A DNA stretch of 37,508 nucleotides, taken from NCBI GenBank assembly GCA_017456005.1, contig JAFTLJ010000089.1, forward strand, positions 1-37,508. The letters run 5' to 3'. The stretch's first letter is position 1, and each line of letters starts with the position of its first letter. Position numbers and translations under genes: made by a program. Below, one piece after another: positions 1 to 6,974 of the stretch. The DNA is from Clostridia bacterium (GTDB lineage Bacteria; Bacillota; Clostridia; Oscillospirales; CAG-272). The notes beneath the pieces were generated by a model that had not been told where the DNA came from, searched no databases, and was given only the letters and a program-made list of their open reading frames with translations.

Positions 1-282
1 CGTCAATACCTCTTTCGCAGCGATGTGGGAGATGATGACTTCAAGCATTTCATTTGCTTCAAGGTCTATTTCGTGCAACTGAGCGTTTAACTTGCTTTCG
101 GTTAGAAGCGTTGTGTACCTTCCGCGACGGTGTTGCTTGATGTAATCAAGGTGCATCCCTCCATACTTGCCAATCTGATAATCGGTCTGTTCGGGAAGGG
201 TTACGTTAGGAATAAGGTGTCCGTTTTCCTCGCGGTAAGTTCCGCCGAAAGTTTCATAAAGGGAATCAAAGTTAGTTTTCAT
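1..282 (-). CDS. tnpV: TnpV-like transposon protein, N-terminal part (cut by window edge)
   Basis: The minus strand reads in one frame from an ATG at 282 to the window edge, 94 codons without a stop, so the C-terminus lies outside. The ATG is preceded by GGAGG at 295-291 with 8-base spacing. The protein begins MKTNFDSLYETFGGTYREEN and continues with a LTLPEQ-like segment, IGKYGGMHLDYIKQHR and LLTESKLNAQL. This order matches what I recall of TnpV, a small protein of about 120 residues carried by Firmicute transposons whose biochemical role is unclear. It suggests that a mobile element, or its remnant, lies just left of the window. Family assignment is from pattern memory. Confidence 0.72.
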   Translation of the reverse strand, partial: MKTNFDSLYETFGGTYREENGHLIPNVTLPEQTDYQIGKYGGMHLDYIKQHRRGRYTTLLTESKLNAQLHEIDLEANEMLEVIISHIAAKEVLT

Positions 283-350
283 TGTAGTATCCTCCAAAAT
301 TAGATTTTACTACAATTCATTCTCGCATCCAACCCAATCAACAAAAATGC

Positions 351-388
351 AAAGGGACACCTACCTGCTTTATGGTAGGTGTCCCTTT
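351..388. terminator. Strong hairpin, likely bidirectional terminator
   Basis: A perfect 15-base-pair stem (AAAGGGACACCTACC at 351-365 and its complement at 374-388) has an 8-base loop. It is followed by GATTTTTT on the plus strand and by GCATTTTTG on the minus strand. It lies between the CotH-like gene stop and the TnpV-like gene, so it most likely ends the CotH-like transcript. Because it sits beside transposon sequence it could also be part of an element end. Confidence 0.7.
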
Positions 389-402
389 GGGTGATTTTTT
401 AT

Positions 403-2298
403 TTATTTTCTTTTCTTGCTTATCATAACGGCTACGACGCTTATGCAAATAACTACGGCTAATGCGCCGAATATTGCGGCAGATATCAACGCCGTATAAT
501 TGGGTCCGCTTGCCGCGGGGGGCTGTGCTGCCGTTGTTCCCGTGGAAGAATTTGTGCTGCTTGCCGTGCCTGTGGTGTTTTGCGGAGGCTCTGCCGTTGC
601 TTTGCCTATAGAGGCTTTCAGCGCCTCTGCACGCGCGGAAAGGTAGTAGCGCAAAAAGCCCAGCGCCGTATCGTTTTCCGTATCGCTCGCTGTGCCGTAT
701 TCCGCAAACCAAACGAACTTTACGCCCGTCTTATGCCCTGCGGAGTTAAGCAGCCAGCGCTCGCTGTCGTACATTTCCCAGCGTGTGCGGTCCATCATAA
801 CAGAGGGGTATATCTTTTCTGAATTTTCTTCGAGCCAGCCGCCCTCGGCAAGCGCATCGTTTACAAATTCATAAGCTTCGGCATATGCCTTTTCCACGCT
901 CTTTTGAAAATCGTAGTGCTTCATAAGGTTTTTGGCAAACGTGCGCACCACCAATTTTCCATAGCTGTAAAATTCGCCGTTCTGCGCCCAAAGGTAGGCT
1001 GTGTCCTGCCCGTACTCTTGGTTGAAGTTTATATTGCCCAGCGTGTTGTCGAGGTCCCAGAGAGGACCGCAGTAAATTTTTGCCTGCACGCCGTCTTTAT
1101 CGGCATCCTTATAGAAGAACATGCTGGATGTATATGCATCCCAGTTTTTCATAAGCTCCTGCACGGTGTAGACTGCGGCAAAACTGCCTATATCCATATA
1201 CTCCGTGTAGTGCTTGCCCTTTGAGTTATAGCCCGTTTCGGAATATATCGCTTCCTCCATATCGGCGAAGATCTCCGCTATATATTCCACCTCTGCGCGG
1301 CTGGCGTATTCCGGCTCTTTCACCACGTAGACGTTGCCGTTTTCTGTTTTGAAGTAGCAGGGCTCGCGCGTGCCGTAGTTGTTGTCCAGCTCTATAAGGT
1401 AGCCGCCTGTTATGTCCGCAGGGCTTTTCATTGTGTTAACATAGCTGTATTCCGTTATTATTGTGTTGTTTATAAGCGAGCCGCTTGTTTTGTGCGTTAT
1501 GGGCAGGGTTTCCACGTCTACCCCCTCGTTTGCTTCTTCGTTTGCCTTTTCAAGCTCGGCTATATCCACTCTGCCGCTGCCCACCTGCACCTTTTCGCAC
1601 AGCATATACAGCCCGCGGTATTCGCCGTCTATATAAAGGTCTGCAAAGCGGTATTCTATATTATAGGGCACGCCCAGCGCATCGCCCATAGAAAAGCCGA
1701 GCGCGTTGTGCAGGGCAGATTGGTCGGTGTACCCTGCGAGAAGTATCCACGTTTTGGATTTATCCATGCCCAGAAGCTTTGTCTTTTCCGCGAGCTTTAT
1801 TTGGTACGGCTTTTTGTAATATCCGAATGTGGCGTTGCCGCGGCCTTTTATTTCGCTTTTTGTTTCCGCCGTGTCGGCGTATTCCAAGCCGCCGTTTTCA
1901 TCCACTATCGTTATTTTTGCATTTTTATCGCGGTTTTCTTTGTTGCTTTCTATATAGGAAAGCCCCTTGGAGGTGGTCACAAACACAGTGGGCAGGTTTT
2001 CGCCGCAGTAGAAGGTAAATTCGCCGCCCGCAAGCGCGAGCTTGTAGCATTCTGCGCCGCGTTCGTCCTGTGTTTTTGCGCCCGTGAGGTCGAGCGTTTC
2101 GCCCGTGGAAAGCGCAAGCTTCGTTATATCCGCCGCAGATGGTAGGTAGAACACGTTTTCGCGCGGAGAAATGTTGATCTTATCGCCGTTTTCCGTTTCC
2201 ACGGTTACGTAAACGGAAGCCTCTGCCGCCTGCGTGGGGAAAACAAAGCAAGCAGAAAGCACGAGGCAAGCCAACATCAATGTTATAAATTTTTTCAA
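403..2298 (-). CDS. CotH-family (spore-coat-H-like kinase) surface protein
   Basis: A 631-residue protein. I place the start at the TTG at 2298 because GAGGAG lies 7 bases upstream and it opens directly on a signal sequence (LKKFITLMLACLVLSAC); an earlier in-frame ATG lies inside the promoter region. The hydrophobic stretch ends in LSAC (Cys17), a possible lipobox, with an alternative signal peptidase I site near residues 22-25. The CotH domain shows KGRGNATFGYYKKPYQIKL (about 151-169), LLGMDKSKTWILLAGY, a DLYIDGEYRGLYMLCEKV strand and GPLWDLDNTLG (about 411-421), the acidic metal-binding motif of the fold. A Thr/Ser/Pro-rich linker and a C-terminal membrane helix ending KKRK follow, suggesting surface anchoring. 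CotH proteins of Bacillus are protein kinases of the spore coat; many gut-bacterial relatives are uncharacterised. Confidence 0.88.
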   Translation of the reverse strand: MKKFITLMLACLVLSACFVFPTQAAEASVYVTVETENGDKINISPRENVFYLPSAADITKLALSTGETLDLTGAKTQDERGAECYKLALAGGEFTFYCGENLPTVFVTTSKGLSYIESNKENRDKNAKITIVDENGGLEYADTAETKSEIKGRGNATFGYYKKPYQIKLAEKTKLLGMDKSKTWILLAGYTDQSALHNALGFSMGDALGVPYNIEYRFADLYIDGEYRGLYMLCEKVQVGSGRVDIAELEKANEEANEGVDVETLPITHKTSGSLINNTIITEYSYVNTMKSPADITGGYLIELDNNYGTREPCYFKTENGNVYVVKEPEYASRAEVEYIAEIFADMEEAIYSETGYNSKGKHYTEYMDIGSFAAVYTVQELMKNWDAYTSSMFFYKDADKDGVQAKIYCGPLWDLDNTLGNINFNQEYGQDTAYLWAQNGEFYSYGKLVVRTFAKNLMKHYDFQKSVEKAYAEAYEFVNDALAEGGWLEENSEKIYPSVMMDRTRWEMYDSERWLLNSAGHKTGVKFVWFAEYGTASDTENDTALGFLRYYLSARAEALKASIGKATAEPPQNTTGTASSTNSSTGTTAAQPPAASGPNYTALISAAIFGALAVVICISVVAVMISKKRK

Positions 2299-2343
2299 AC
2301 AGATCACTCCTCGGTAAATAATAATGCATACTTTTATAATATA

Positions 2344-2372
2344 ATTATACAGAAAAAACAGCAAAAAATCAA
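2344..2372 (-). promoter_or_regulatory. Sigma-A-type promoter of the CotH-like gene
   Basis: On the minus strand a -35 TTGATT (2372-2367) and -10 TATAAT (2349-2344) are separated by 17 bases, about 45 bases before the proposed TTG start. Confidence 0.6.
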
Positions 2373-2422
2373 TATAAGATTATACTTTTGCAAAAATTAA
2401 AGCAAACGGGAGCAAAAACGGG

Positions 2423-2451
2423 TTGTTTTTGCCCTTTTTCTGTGTTAAAAT
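2423..2451 (+). promoter_or_regulatory. Candidate promoter of the lipoprotein operon
   Basis: TTGTTT (2423-2428) and TAAAAT (2446-2451) are 17 bases apart, 29 bases before the ATG at 2481. Both boxes deviate from consensus, so this is a plausible rather than certain call. It is divergent from the CotH-like promoter. Confidence 0.45.
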
Positions 2452-2480
2452 AAAAAAAGAATATTGTTTTTGAGGTTTTT

Positions 2481-3554
2481 ATGAAAAAAAGATTCTTTTG
2501 CGCCGCCGTTTTGGCGCTTGCGCTTGTTTTTGCTGTTTCTGCGTGCGGCGGCGGTAATATAGCCGTGGAGCTCGTGGAGGAAACCGCGTGGGCGGTCTAC
2601 CCCATAGAAAAAGCCCCTGTGAAGCTAATAAATACAGGGGACGTTTGGTATGCGCTTATGGGCGCGTACGGCAACGACGATTATGCATTTGCCGTGGGCG
2701 AAAACGAGGTTGACCTTAAAACGGTCTACGAAACGGAGAACGTTACGATATGGTTTTTTGAAGCGAACGAAAACTACGCCGTGTGGAGCGAGCGAAACGG
2801 CAATTTTTGCGAAATAAAGCTGTACTCGCGCGCTACGGGCGAGGTTTCTACAATTCACACGCTGAGCGAGCACGATGGCTACCAGAACGCCAACATTGGG
2901 CTGTGGGGCGGCGACGTTTACTTTTTGGAAACGGACTACTCGGCAGGCAAAGCCGCTGTTATGTGTTTCCATGCGCCCACGGGCGAGCTTTCGCGCTTCT
3001 ATGAGTTTACCTATGCGGGCGACCTTTCCGCGATGAACCTTTCGCTCGCAGGCGGCGTTTTGCTTGCCGTAGGCAATGTGGGCGGTAAAGCGAGCCTTGT
3101 GCGCTTCGACCTTTCAGCAGGCGGTGAGCCCACCGTGCGAGAGCTTGCCAAAAAGGTAGAGTACGTGTTCGATGCCGCTTACGATGCCGTAACGGGGCAC
3201 TACGCTATTTACTATAAGGACGTGAACCGGCAGGAGCACATAGGCGTTATATCCGCAAAGTCGAACGCCGTAGCGAATATATATACGTTTGCGGAAAACG
3301 TGTATGCATACGAAGATACGGTTTCCATGCACGGCGGCAGGGTATACTGGGTAACACAGGTGAATGCCAGCGGAATTGTGAGCGACCATTACAAATTTAC
3401 AGATTACGATTTCAAAAGCCACACGTACACGGAATATCTGCGCACGTTCGGCTTTACCTTGGCAGAGGACGGCGTATACCTGCTTTCCTTTAACAAGCAG
3501 GACTACGACGGCATATATCTTTCCAAAATATTTTTAGGGGGTAAAAAACAATGA
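2481..3554 (+). CDS. Secreted lipoprotein of unknown function
   Basis: A 357-residue protein with a classic lipoprotein signal: MKKRFF, a hydrophobic core and the lipobox VSAC (Cys22), followed by GGG. The ATG has GAGG five bases upstream. The mature part is rich in aromatic residues and short beta-like segments (for example AVWSERNGNFCEIKLYSR and GGVLLAVGNVGG), with spaced repeats resembling a WD/DUF5050-type beta-propeller; I cannot assign a specific family. It is anchored outside the membrane by inference. Its stop overlaps the next start by four bases (ATGA), so it is translationally linked to the C_GCAxxG_C_C gene, although nothing in the sequence explains a shared function. Confidence 0.8.
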   Translation: MKKRFFCAAVLALALVFAVSACGGGNIAVELVEETAWAVYPIEKAPVKLINTGDVWYALMGAYGNDDYAFAVGENEVDLKTVYETENVTIWFFEANENYAVWSERNGNFCEIKLYSRATGEVSTIHTLSEHDGYQNANIGLWGGDVYFLETDYSAGKAAVMCFHAPTGELSRFYEFTYAGDLSAMNLSLAGGVLLAVGNVGGKASLVRFDLSAGGEPTVRELAKKVEYVFDAAYDAVTGHYAIYYKDVNRQEHIGVISAKSNAVANIYTFAENVYAYEDTVSMHGGRVYWVTQVNASGIVSDHYKFTDYDFKSHTYTEYLRTFGFTLAEDGVYLLSFNKQDYDGIYLSKIFLGGKKQ

Positions 3555-4003
3555 CACACAGAGAAAAAGCCATAGAATATTTTTGCAAGGGCTATAACTG
3601 CGCACAGTCTGTTTTCGCCGCTTTCTGCGACGTTACGGGCTATAGCGAAAAAGATGCGCTTATGCTTGCTTCCTCTTTCGGCGGCGGCATGGGCAGAATG
3701 CGCGAAACCTGCGGCGCTGTAACAGCTATGTTTATGGTGGCGGGTGCTGTGCGCGGATACGACGATGTTTCCACGGACGCGCCGAAAAAAGCGCACTACG
3801 AGCTTATACAGGCGATGGCAGCGGAATTTAAAAAGGAATATGGCACGATAACCTGCCGCGAGCTGCTCGTGAGCCTGAAGCCCGACAGCAAGCCCACGCC
3901 CAGCGCGCGCACAAAGGAATACTACAAGGTGCGCCCCTGCGTGCGTTTCGTAGCTACGGCGGCAGATATTGTGGATAAAATGGTATTAAACAGTGCAGAG
4001 TGA
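3551..4003 (+). CDS. C_GCAxxG_C_C family protein
   Basis: A 150-residue protein with the family cysteine pattern: YNCAQSV (Cys17) near the N-terminus, GGGMGRMRETCGAV in the middle, then TCRELL and RPCVRFV in the C-terminal half. Members are small cysteine-rich proteins of anaerobes suspected to be redox- or metal-related; no reaction is established. Start is the ATG overlapping the lipoprotein stop, with AGGGGG 10 bases before. The last codons and stop (AGT GCA GAG TGA) form part of an AGTGCAGAGTGAAGAGCGCAGAATT microsatellite that continues into the intergenic gap, so the repeat has shaped this C-terminus. Confidence 0.85.
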   Translation: MTHREKAIEYFCKGYNCAQSVFAAFCDVTGYSEKDALMLASSFGGGMGRMRETCGAVTAMFMVAGAVRGYDDVSTDAPKKAHYELIQAMAAEFKKEYGTITCRELLVSLKPDSKPTPSARTKEYYKVRPCVRFVATAADIVDKMVLNSAE

Positions 4004-4015
4004 AGAGCGCAGAAT
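3992..4015 (+). repeat. Degenerate GCAGAGTG/GCAGAAT microsatellite
   Basis: The stretch AGTGCAGAGTGAAGAGCGCAGAAT is built from about 7-8-base imperfect units and is followed by an A-rich run. A similar stretch lies between argJ and argB (20938-20970) and a shorter trace (TGCAGAATTA) at 14200-14209 after hisF. It overlaps the end of the upstream gene. Confidence 0.5.
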
Positions 4016-4041
4016 TAAAAAATTAAGGAGGAGATATAATT

Positions 4042-4515
4042 ATGTTTGAAAACGAATACGTAGAATGTGTTTTGCCGGCGCAGAAGAGCATCGCGCTCAT
4101 AGCGCACGATAATAAGAAAAAAGATATGGTGGAATGGTGTATGAAGAACAAAAAGATTTTGGAGCACCACTTCCTCTGCGGCACGGGCACAACGGCAAAG
4201 CTCGTTGCCGACAAAACGGGGCTTCCCGTGCGCGGCTACAACAGCGGCCCCCTGGGCGGCGACCAGCAGATAGGCGCGAGAATAGTGGAGGAGAAAATAG
4301 ACCTTGTGATCTTCTTTTCCGACCCGCTTATGGCGCAGCCGCACGACCCCGACGTTAAAGCCCTGCTCCGCATAGCGCAGGTATACGACATTCCGATAGC
4401 GAACAACCGCGCCACGGCAGATTTTATCATAACGAGCGAGTATATGGAAAAGGAATATTCCAGAAAGCTTATAAACTTTCGCAGAAACGTGGCTATGCGC
4501 GCAAAGGAAATGTAA
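4042..4515 (+). CDS. mgsA: Methylglyoxal synthase
   Basis: A 157-residue cytosolic enzyme converting dihydroxyacetone phosphate to methylglyoxal and phosphate. Diagnostic segments are IALIAHDNKKKDMVEW near residue 16 (AHD/K substrate loop), the GTGTTAKL phosphate loop, GPLGGDQQIGA carrying the catalytic Asp, and FFSDPLMAQPHDPDVKALLR followed by IPIANNRATADF. The length is normal for the family. The ATG has AAGGAGG upstream. The next gene starts one base after the stop, so they are co-transcribed. MGS relieves phosphate starvation or sugar-phosphate overload; its presence in a mainly envelope-related operon is unexplained. Confidence 0.95.
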   Translation: MFENEYVECVLPAQKSIALIAHDNKKKDMVEWCMKNKKILEHHFLCGTGTTAKLVADKTGLPVRGYNSGPLGGDQQIGARIVEEKIDLVIFFSDPLMAQPHDPDVKALLRIAQVYDIPIANNRATADFIITSEYMEKEYSRKLINFRRNVAMRAKEM

Positions 4516-4516
4516 A

Positions 4517-5209
4517 ATGACGCGCGAAAAAAGAAAGGTTTACATAGAGAAAAAGAAAATCTACAGGCAGAAGCGCAGAATACGCCTTCGCAAAAAGCTT
4601 TGGCGCAAAAACATAAACGTTTTTGCCGTTTGTGCCGTAGCGTCGGTGCTTTCGCTCGCGCTGTTCGTTCTGCTTGCGACTGGCATTATAAACGCCGTGG
4701 TGGTGGGCACGACGGCGGGAAATATATGTGAGTTTACTGCCGCAGACGGCTATGAAACTGCGGTCGTCTTCGGCGCAAAGGTGCACGAGGGCGGCACGCT
4801 TTCGCATATGCTTAAGGACAGAATGGACACGGCGATAGAGCTCTACCGCGAGGGCAAGGTTAAAAAGCTGCTCGTTTCGGGCGATGGGCGCGGGCAGTGG
4901 AGCGAAACGAAGTATATGCGCTTGTACGCTATGGAAAACGGTGTTGCCGAAGCAGATATAATCGAAGATGGCGAGGGATTTTCCACAATAGAAACCGTAA
5001 CGCGTGCAAAAGAGCTTTTCGGTGTGACAAAATGCGTGCTCGTAACGCAGAAATATCACCTTTACCGCGCGATTTATGCGGCTGAAAGTATGGATATGGA
5101 CGTTCGTGGGGCAAGCGCAGACGTGCGTACCTACTACGGGCAGTTTTACCGCGATGTGCGCGAAATAATGGCAAGAGTAAAGGATTTTGCCCTGTGTATA
5201 GTAAAATAA
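4517..5209 (+). CDS. SanA/YdcF-type (DUF218) membrane-anchored protein
   Basis: A 230-residue protein with a very basic N-terminus (KRKVYIEKKKIYRQKRRIR), one membrane helix at about 37-64 and an extracytoplasmic DUF218 domain. Motifs are AVVFGAKVHEGGTLSHMLKDR, LLVSGDGRGQWSE, the TIETVTRAK segment (TxxNa-like in the family) and VLVTQKYHLYRAIYAAE. ElyC/SanA/YdcF proteins affect cell-envelope integrity in E. coli, but their reaction is not established. It starts one base after the mgsA stop, with AAAGGAAATG as ribosome binding site, and is last in the operon before a strong terminator. Confidence 0.88.
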   Translation: MTREKRKVYIEKKKIYRQKRRIRLRKKLWRKNINVFAVCAVASVLSLALFVLLATGIINAVVVGTTAGNICEFTAADGYETAVVFGAKVHEGGTLSHMLKDRMDTAIELYREGKVKKLLVSGDGRGQWSETKYMRLYAMENGVAEADIIEDGEGFSTIETVTRAKELFGVTKCVLVTQKYHLYRAIYAAESMDMDVRGASADVRTYYGQFYRDVREIMARVKDFALCIVK

Positions 5210-5211
5210 TA

Positions 5212-5249
5212 AAAACTCGGTTTACCTTTTCGGTATACCGAGTTTTTTT
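5212..5249. terminator. Bidirectional terminator between convergent genes
   Basis: AAAACTCGGTTTACC (5212-5226) pairs with GGTATACCGAGTTTT (5232-5246), with one mismatch and a TTTTC loop. A T-run follows on the plus strand and A-rich sequence on the other side gives T-runs on the minus strand. It serves the SanA-type gene and the GDPD-like gene. Confidence 0.9.
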
Positions 5250-5255
5250 GCGTTT

Positions 5256-5918
5256 TTAAAAGCCTTGTATTTCTTTGCGGAGCTTCATTGCAAGCACGGG
5301 CTTTCTTGTGGTGATGTTGGAAACACCCATTTTGAGGAAGAGACGCAGGAAATATTCTTTGTCTACCGTCCACGCAGAGAAGCCGAAGCCGTTTTCGCAA
5401 AGCTCTTTGTTGTTTTCTTCCGTGATCATACAGTATGCTACGTTGAGGAAGGGGCTGCCGTCCTGCTTGTTTGCGGCTATACCGTCGGCGATCTCCTGCC
5501 CGGGCCACATACTGCGCCACATATCGCCGCCCAAGGAAAGGGCGAGCGCGCGGTCGCTGTTACACTGACCTGTGAAAATAATTCTTTTGCAAAGGTCGAA
5601 TTCTTTTGCCAGAGCCATAACGCCCTCTATAAGCCCTTCTGTTTTCACGTCGATGTTCATATGCAGGTTTTCTGCTTGTGCTACGAGTTCAAATGCTTCG
5701 CGCAGGGTGGGGCATGCCGCGGGGTCCTCCGGCTCGTCGTGCGAAAGCAGCAGGACACCGCCTATATTTCGCACGTCAAATTCTATCATTTCCGCGCCGC
5801 TTGCTATGGCGGCTTTTATATGCTCTATGCTGTTGGGGGCTGTTTCTTCGCAGCCCGAATGGGCTGTTATTACTGTTTTGCCGAGATCCCATGCTTCTGC
5901 AGGTGAATAGCGCTTCAT
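5256..5918 (-). CDS. Glycerophosphodiester phosphodiesterase-family protein
   Basis: A 220-residue protein. The start is the ATG at 5918 with GGAGG 8 bases upstream; it overlaps the upstream gene's stop as TAATG. The GDPD fold is visible: ITAHSGCEETAPNSIEH (His20), MIEFDVRNIGGVLLLSHDEP with Glu46, Asp48 and His60, then MNIDVKTEG and a C-terminal FGFSAWTVDKEY and VSNITTRKP close. The usual HRG...ENT signature reads HSG...PNS here, so the Arg next to the catalytic His is missing while both His and the metal-binding Glu/Asp are kept. The enzyme would hydrolyse glycerophosphodiesters or a related substrate in the cytosol (no signal peptide); the altered motif makes the substrate uncertain. Confidence 0.85.
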   Translation of the reverse strand: MKRYSPAEAWDLGKTVITAHSGCEETAPNSIEHIKAAIASGAEMIEFDVRNIGGVLLLSHDEPEDPAACPTLREAFELVAQAENLHMNIDVKTEGLIEGVMALAKEFDLCKRIIFTGQCNSDRALALSLGGDMWRSMWPGQEIADGIAANKQDGSPFLNVAYCMITEENNKELCENGFGFSAWTVDKEYFLRLFLKMGVSNITTRKPVLAMKLRKEIQGF

Positions 5919-6706
5919 TATATTTCCTCCGTTACGGCGAGATAGCTTTCTTTTTTTGCTTTTGCTTTTGCTTTGCGGCGCAGCTTTATGCCGAAATGCA
6001 CGGCAAAAAGGAATACCGCTATTATGGGGGCGATGAGGTACATATGCCAATAGTCCGCCGGTATGATTTGCCTGAAGAGCGCAAACGCCGCGTTGCCCTC
6101 GTCCCCGAGAGAGTACATATAGTTTACCTGCGGCACGGTAGCGCGGTAGCGTGAGTAGAGCGCAGCGCTCGAAGCCTTCTGCATAAGATATTTGTTTATG
6201 CCGAGGTTTATAAAGTGTACGCAGGTGTACGCCGCCATTGTAGTACCGATAACGGCAGGGGCTTTTTTTATGTTGAATTCCACAAGCCCTGTGGTAAAGA
6301 GGAGTGCCGGAATGCTTACGTCTACCGTGTGGCAGAGCACAAACACCCAGAATGCTTCCGAAAACATTTCGTAGTGCGCCTGCCCCGTGTTTACCACGAG
6401 CACGAGCATGGCGCCGAGGCTCCAAACAAGTGTGAGATGCGCGGCGACCTTATTGCGCGTCAGCACGGCAAACGGGATTATGAGCGCGTTCAGCGAGCAA
6501 AGGTGCAGCGGCAGATAGAGCAGGGGCTGCCCCCAGCGCACAAGGTCGTATAGCACAGCCGCCACGCCCACGAGCGAAACGGCGAAAAGCAAACGTATCT
6601 TGGCTTTGTCGGAAAGCCTCCTTAATATAAAATGGAGCGAAACGGCAAATGTTATTATTGCCGCAAGGCTCAGTATATGTTGAATGGTAAATGTTCCCCA
6701 GGTCAT
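5918..6706 (-). CDS. TIGR02206/YwaF-like integral membrane protein
   Basis: A 262-residue polytopic protein. I choose the ATG at 6706 (MTWGTFTIQHILSL) because AAGGAG stands 6 bases upstream; a longer reading frame would start far upstream in AT-rich DNA. About seven hydrophobic helices are visible, with conserved-looking LPLHLCSLNALIIPFAVLTRN and a TGQAHYEMFSEAFWVFVLCH segment typical of the YwaF/TMEM164-like family. The C-terminus is a Lys/Arg-rich tail. Function is not established. It overlaps the GDPD-like gene and is presumably co-transcribed, which would fit a lipid-related role by association only. Confidence 0.82.
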   Translation of the reverse strand: MTWGTFTIQHILSLAAIITFAVSLHFILRRLSDKAKIRLLFAVSLVGVAAVLYDLVRWGQPLLYLPLHLCSLNALIIPFAVLTRNKVAAHLTLVWSLGAMLVLVVNTGQAHYEMFSEAFWVFVLCHTVDVSIPALLFTTGLVEFNIKKAPAVIGTTMAAYTCVHFINLGINKYLMQKASSAALYSRYRATVPQVNYMYSLGDEGNAAFALFRQIIPADYWHMYLIAPIIAVFLFAVHFGIKLRRKAKAKAKKESYLAVTEEI

Positions 6707-6847
6707 ACGATTCTCCTTATATTGCATAGTGCTTTTTACTATGTGTAAGAAAATTTTATCATTTATTTTGGTGCTTGTCAACAAATTTGGGTGCCAAAAT
6801 TTTGGCGCTATAATTGGAAATTTTGTATACAAATATGCAATAGGTGC

Positions 6848-6876
6848 TTGAAAAGTGAATTTTACTGTGATATAAT
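6848..6876 (+). promoter_or_regulatory. Promoter of the histidine operon
   Basis: TTGAAA (6848-6853) and a perfect TATAAT (6871-6876) are 17 bases apart, about 100 bases upstream of hisZ. The leader is too short for a T-box. Confidence 0.8.
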
Positions 6877-6894
6877 GACACTATTAAACGAAAA

Positions 6895-6931
6895 ACACTT
6901 TAGCTGGCTAAAGTAAGTGTACGCTAACTTT
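6895..6931 (+). promoter_or_regulatory. Leader hairpins upstream of hisZ
   Basis: ACTTTAGC (6897-6904) pairs with GCTAAAGT (6907-6914). The AAAGT of the second arm can alternatively pair with ACTTT at 6927-6931. The dyad lies just downstream of the predicted transcription start, so it could be a leader RNA structure or a repressor operator. No T-run follows, so a simple attenuator is not evident. Confidence 0.35.
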
Positions 6932-6974
6932 GGCGGATATTTGTATATATTAAACTTTGAAAAGAGATGAGAAA

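Noticed and set aside
5256..6425. Extended N-terminus of the GDPD-like protein (389 codons)
   Set aside because: The extra part is opposite-frame sequence of the membrane protein gene; the internal ATG at 5918 has a perfect GGAGG and opens on the GDPD fold.
6877..6974. T-box or His-tRNA-responsive leader before hisZ
   Set aside because: The leader is about 95 bases, too short for the T-box core, and I see no T-box sequence or following terminator.
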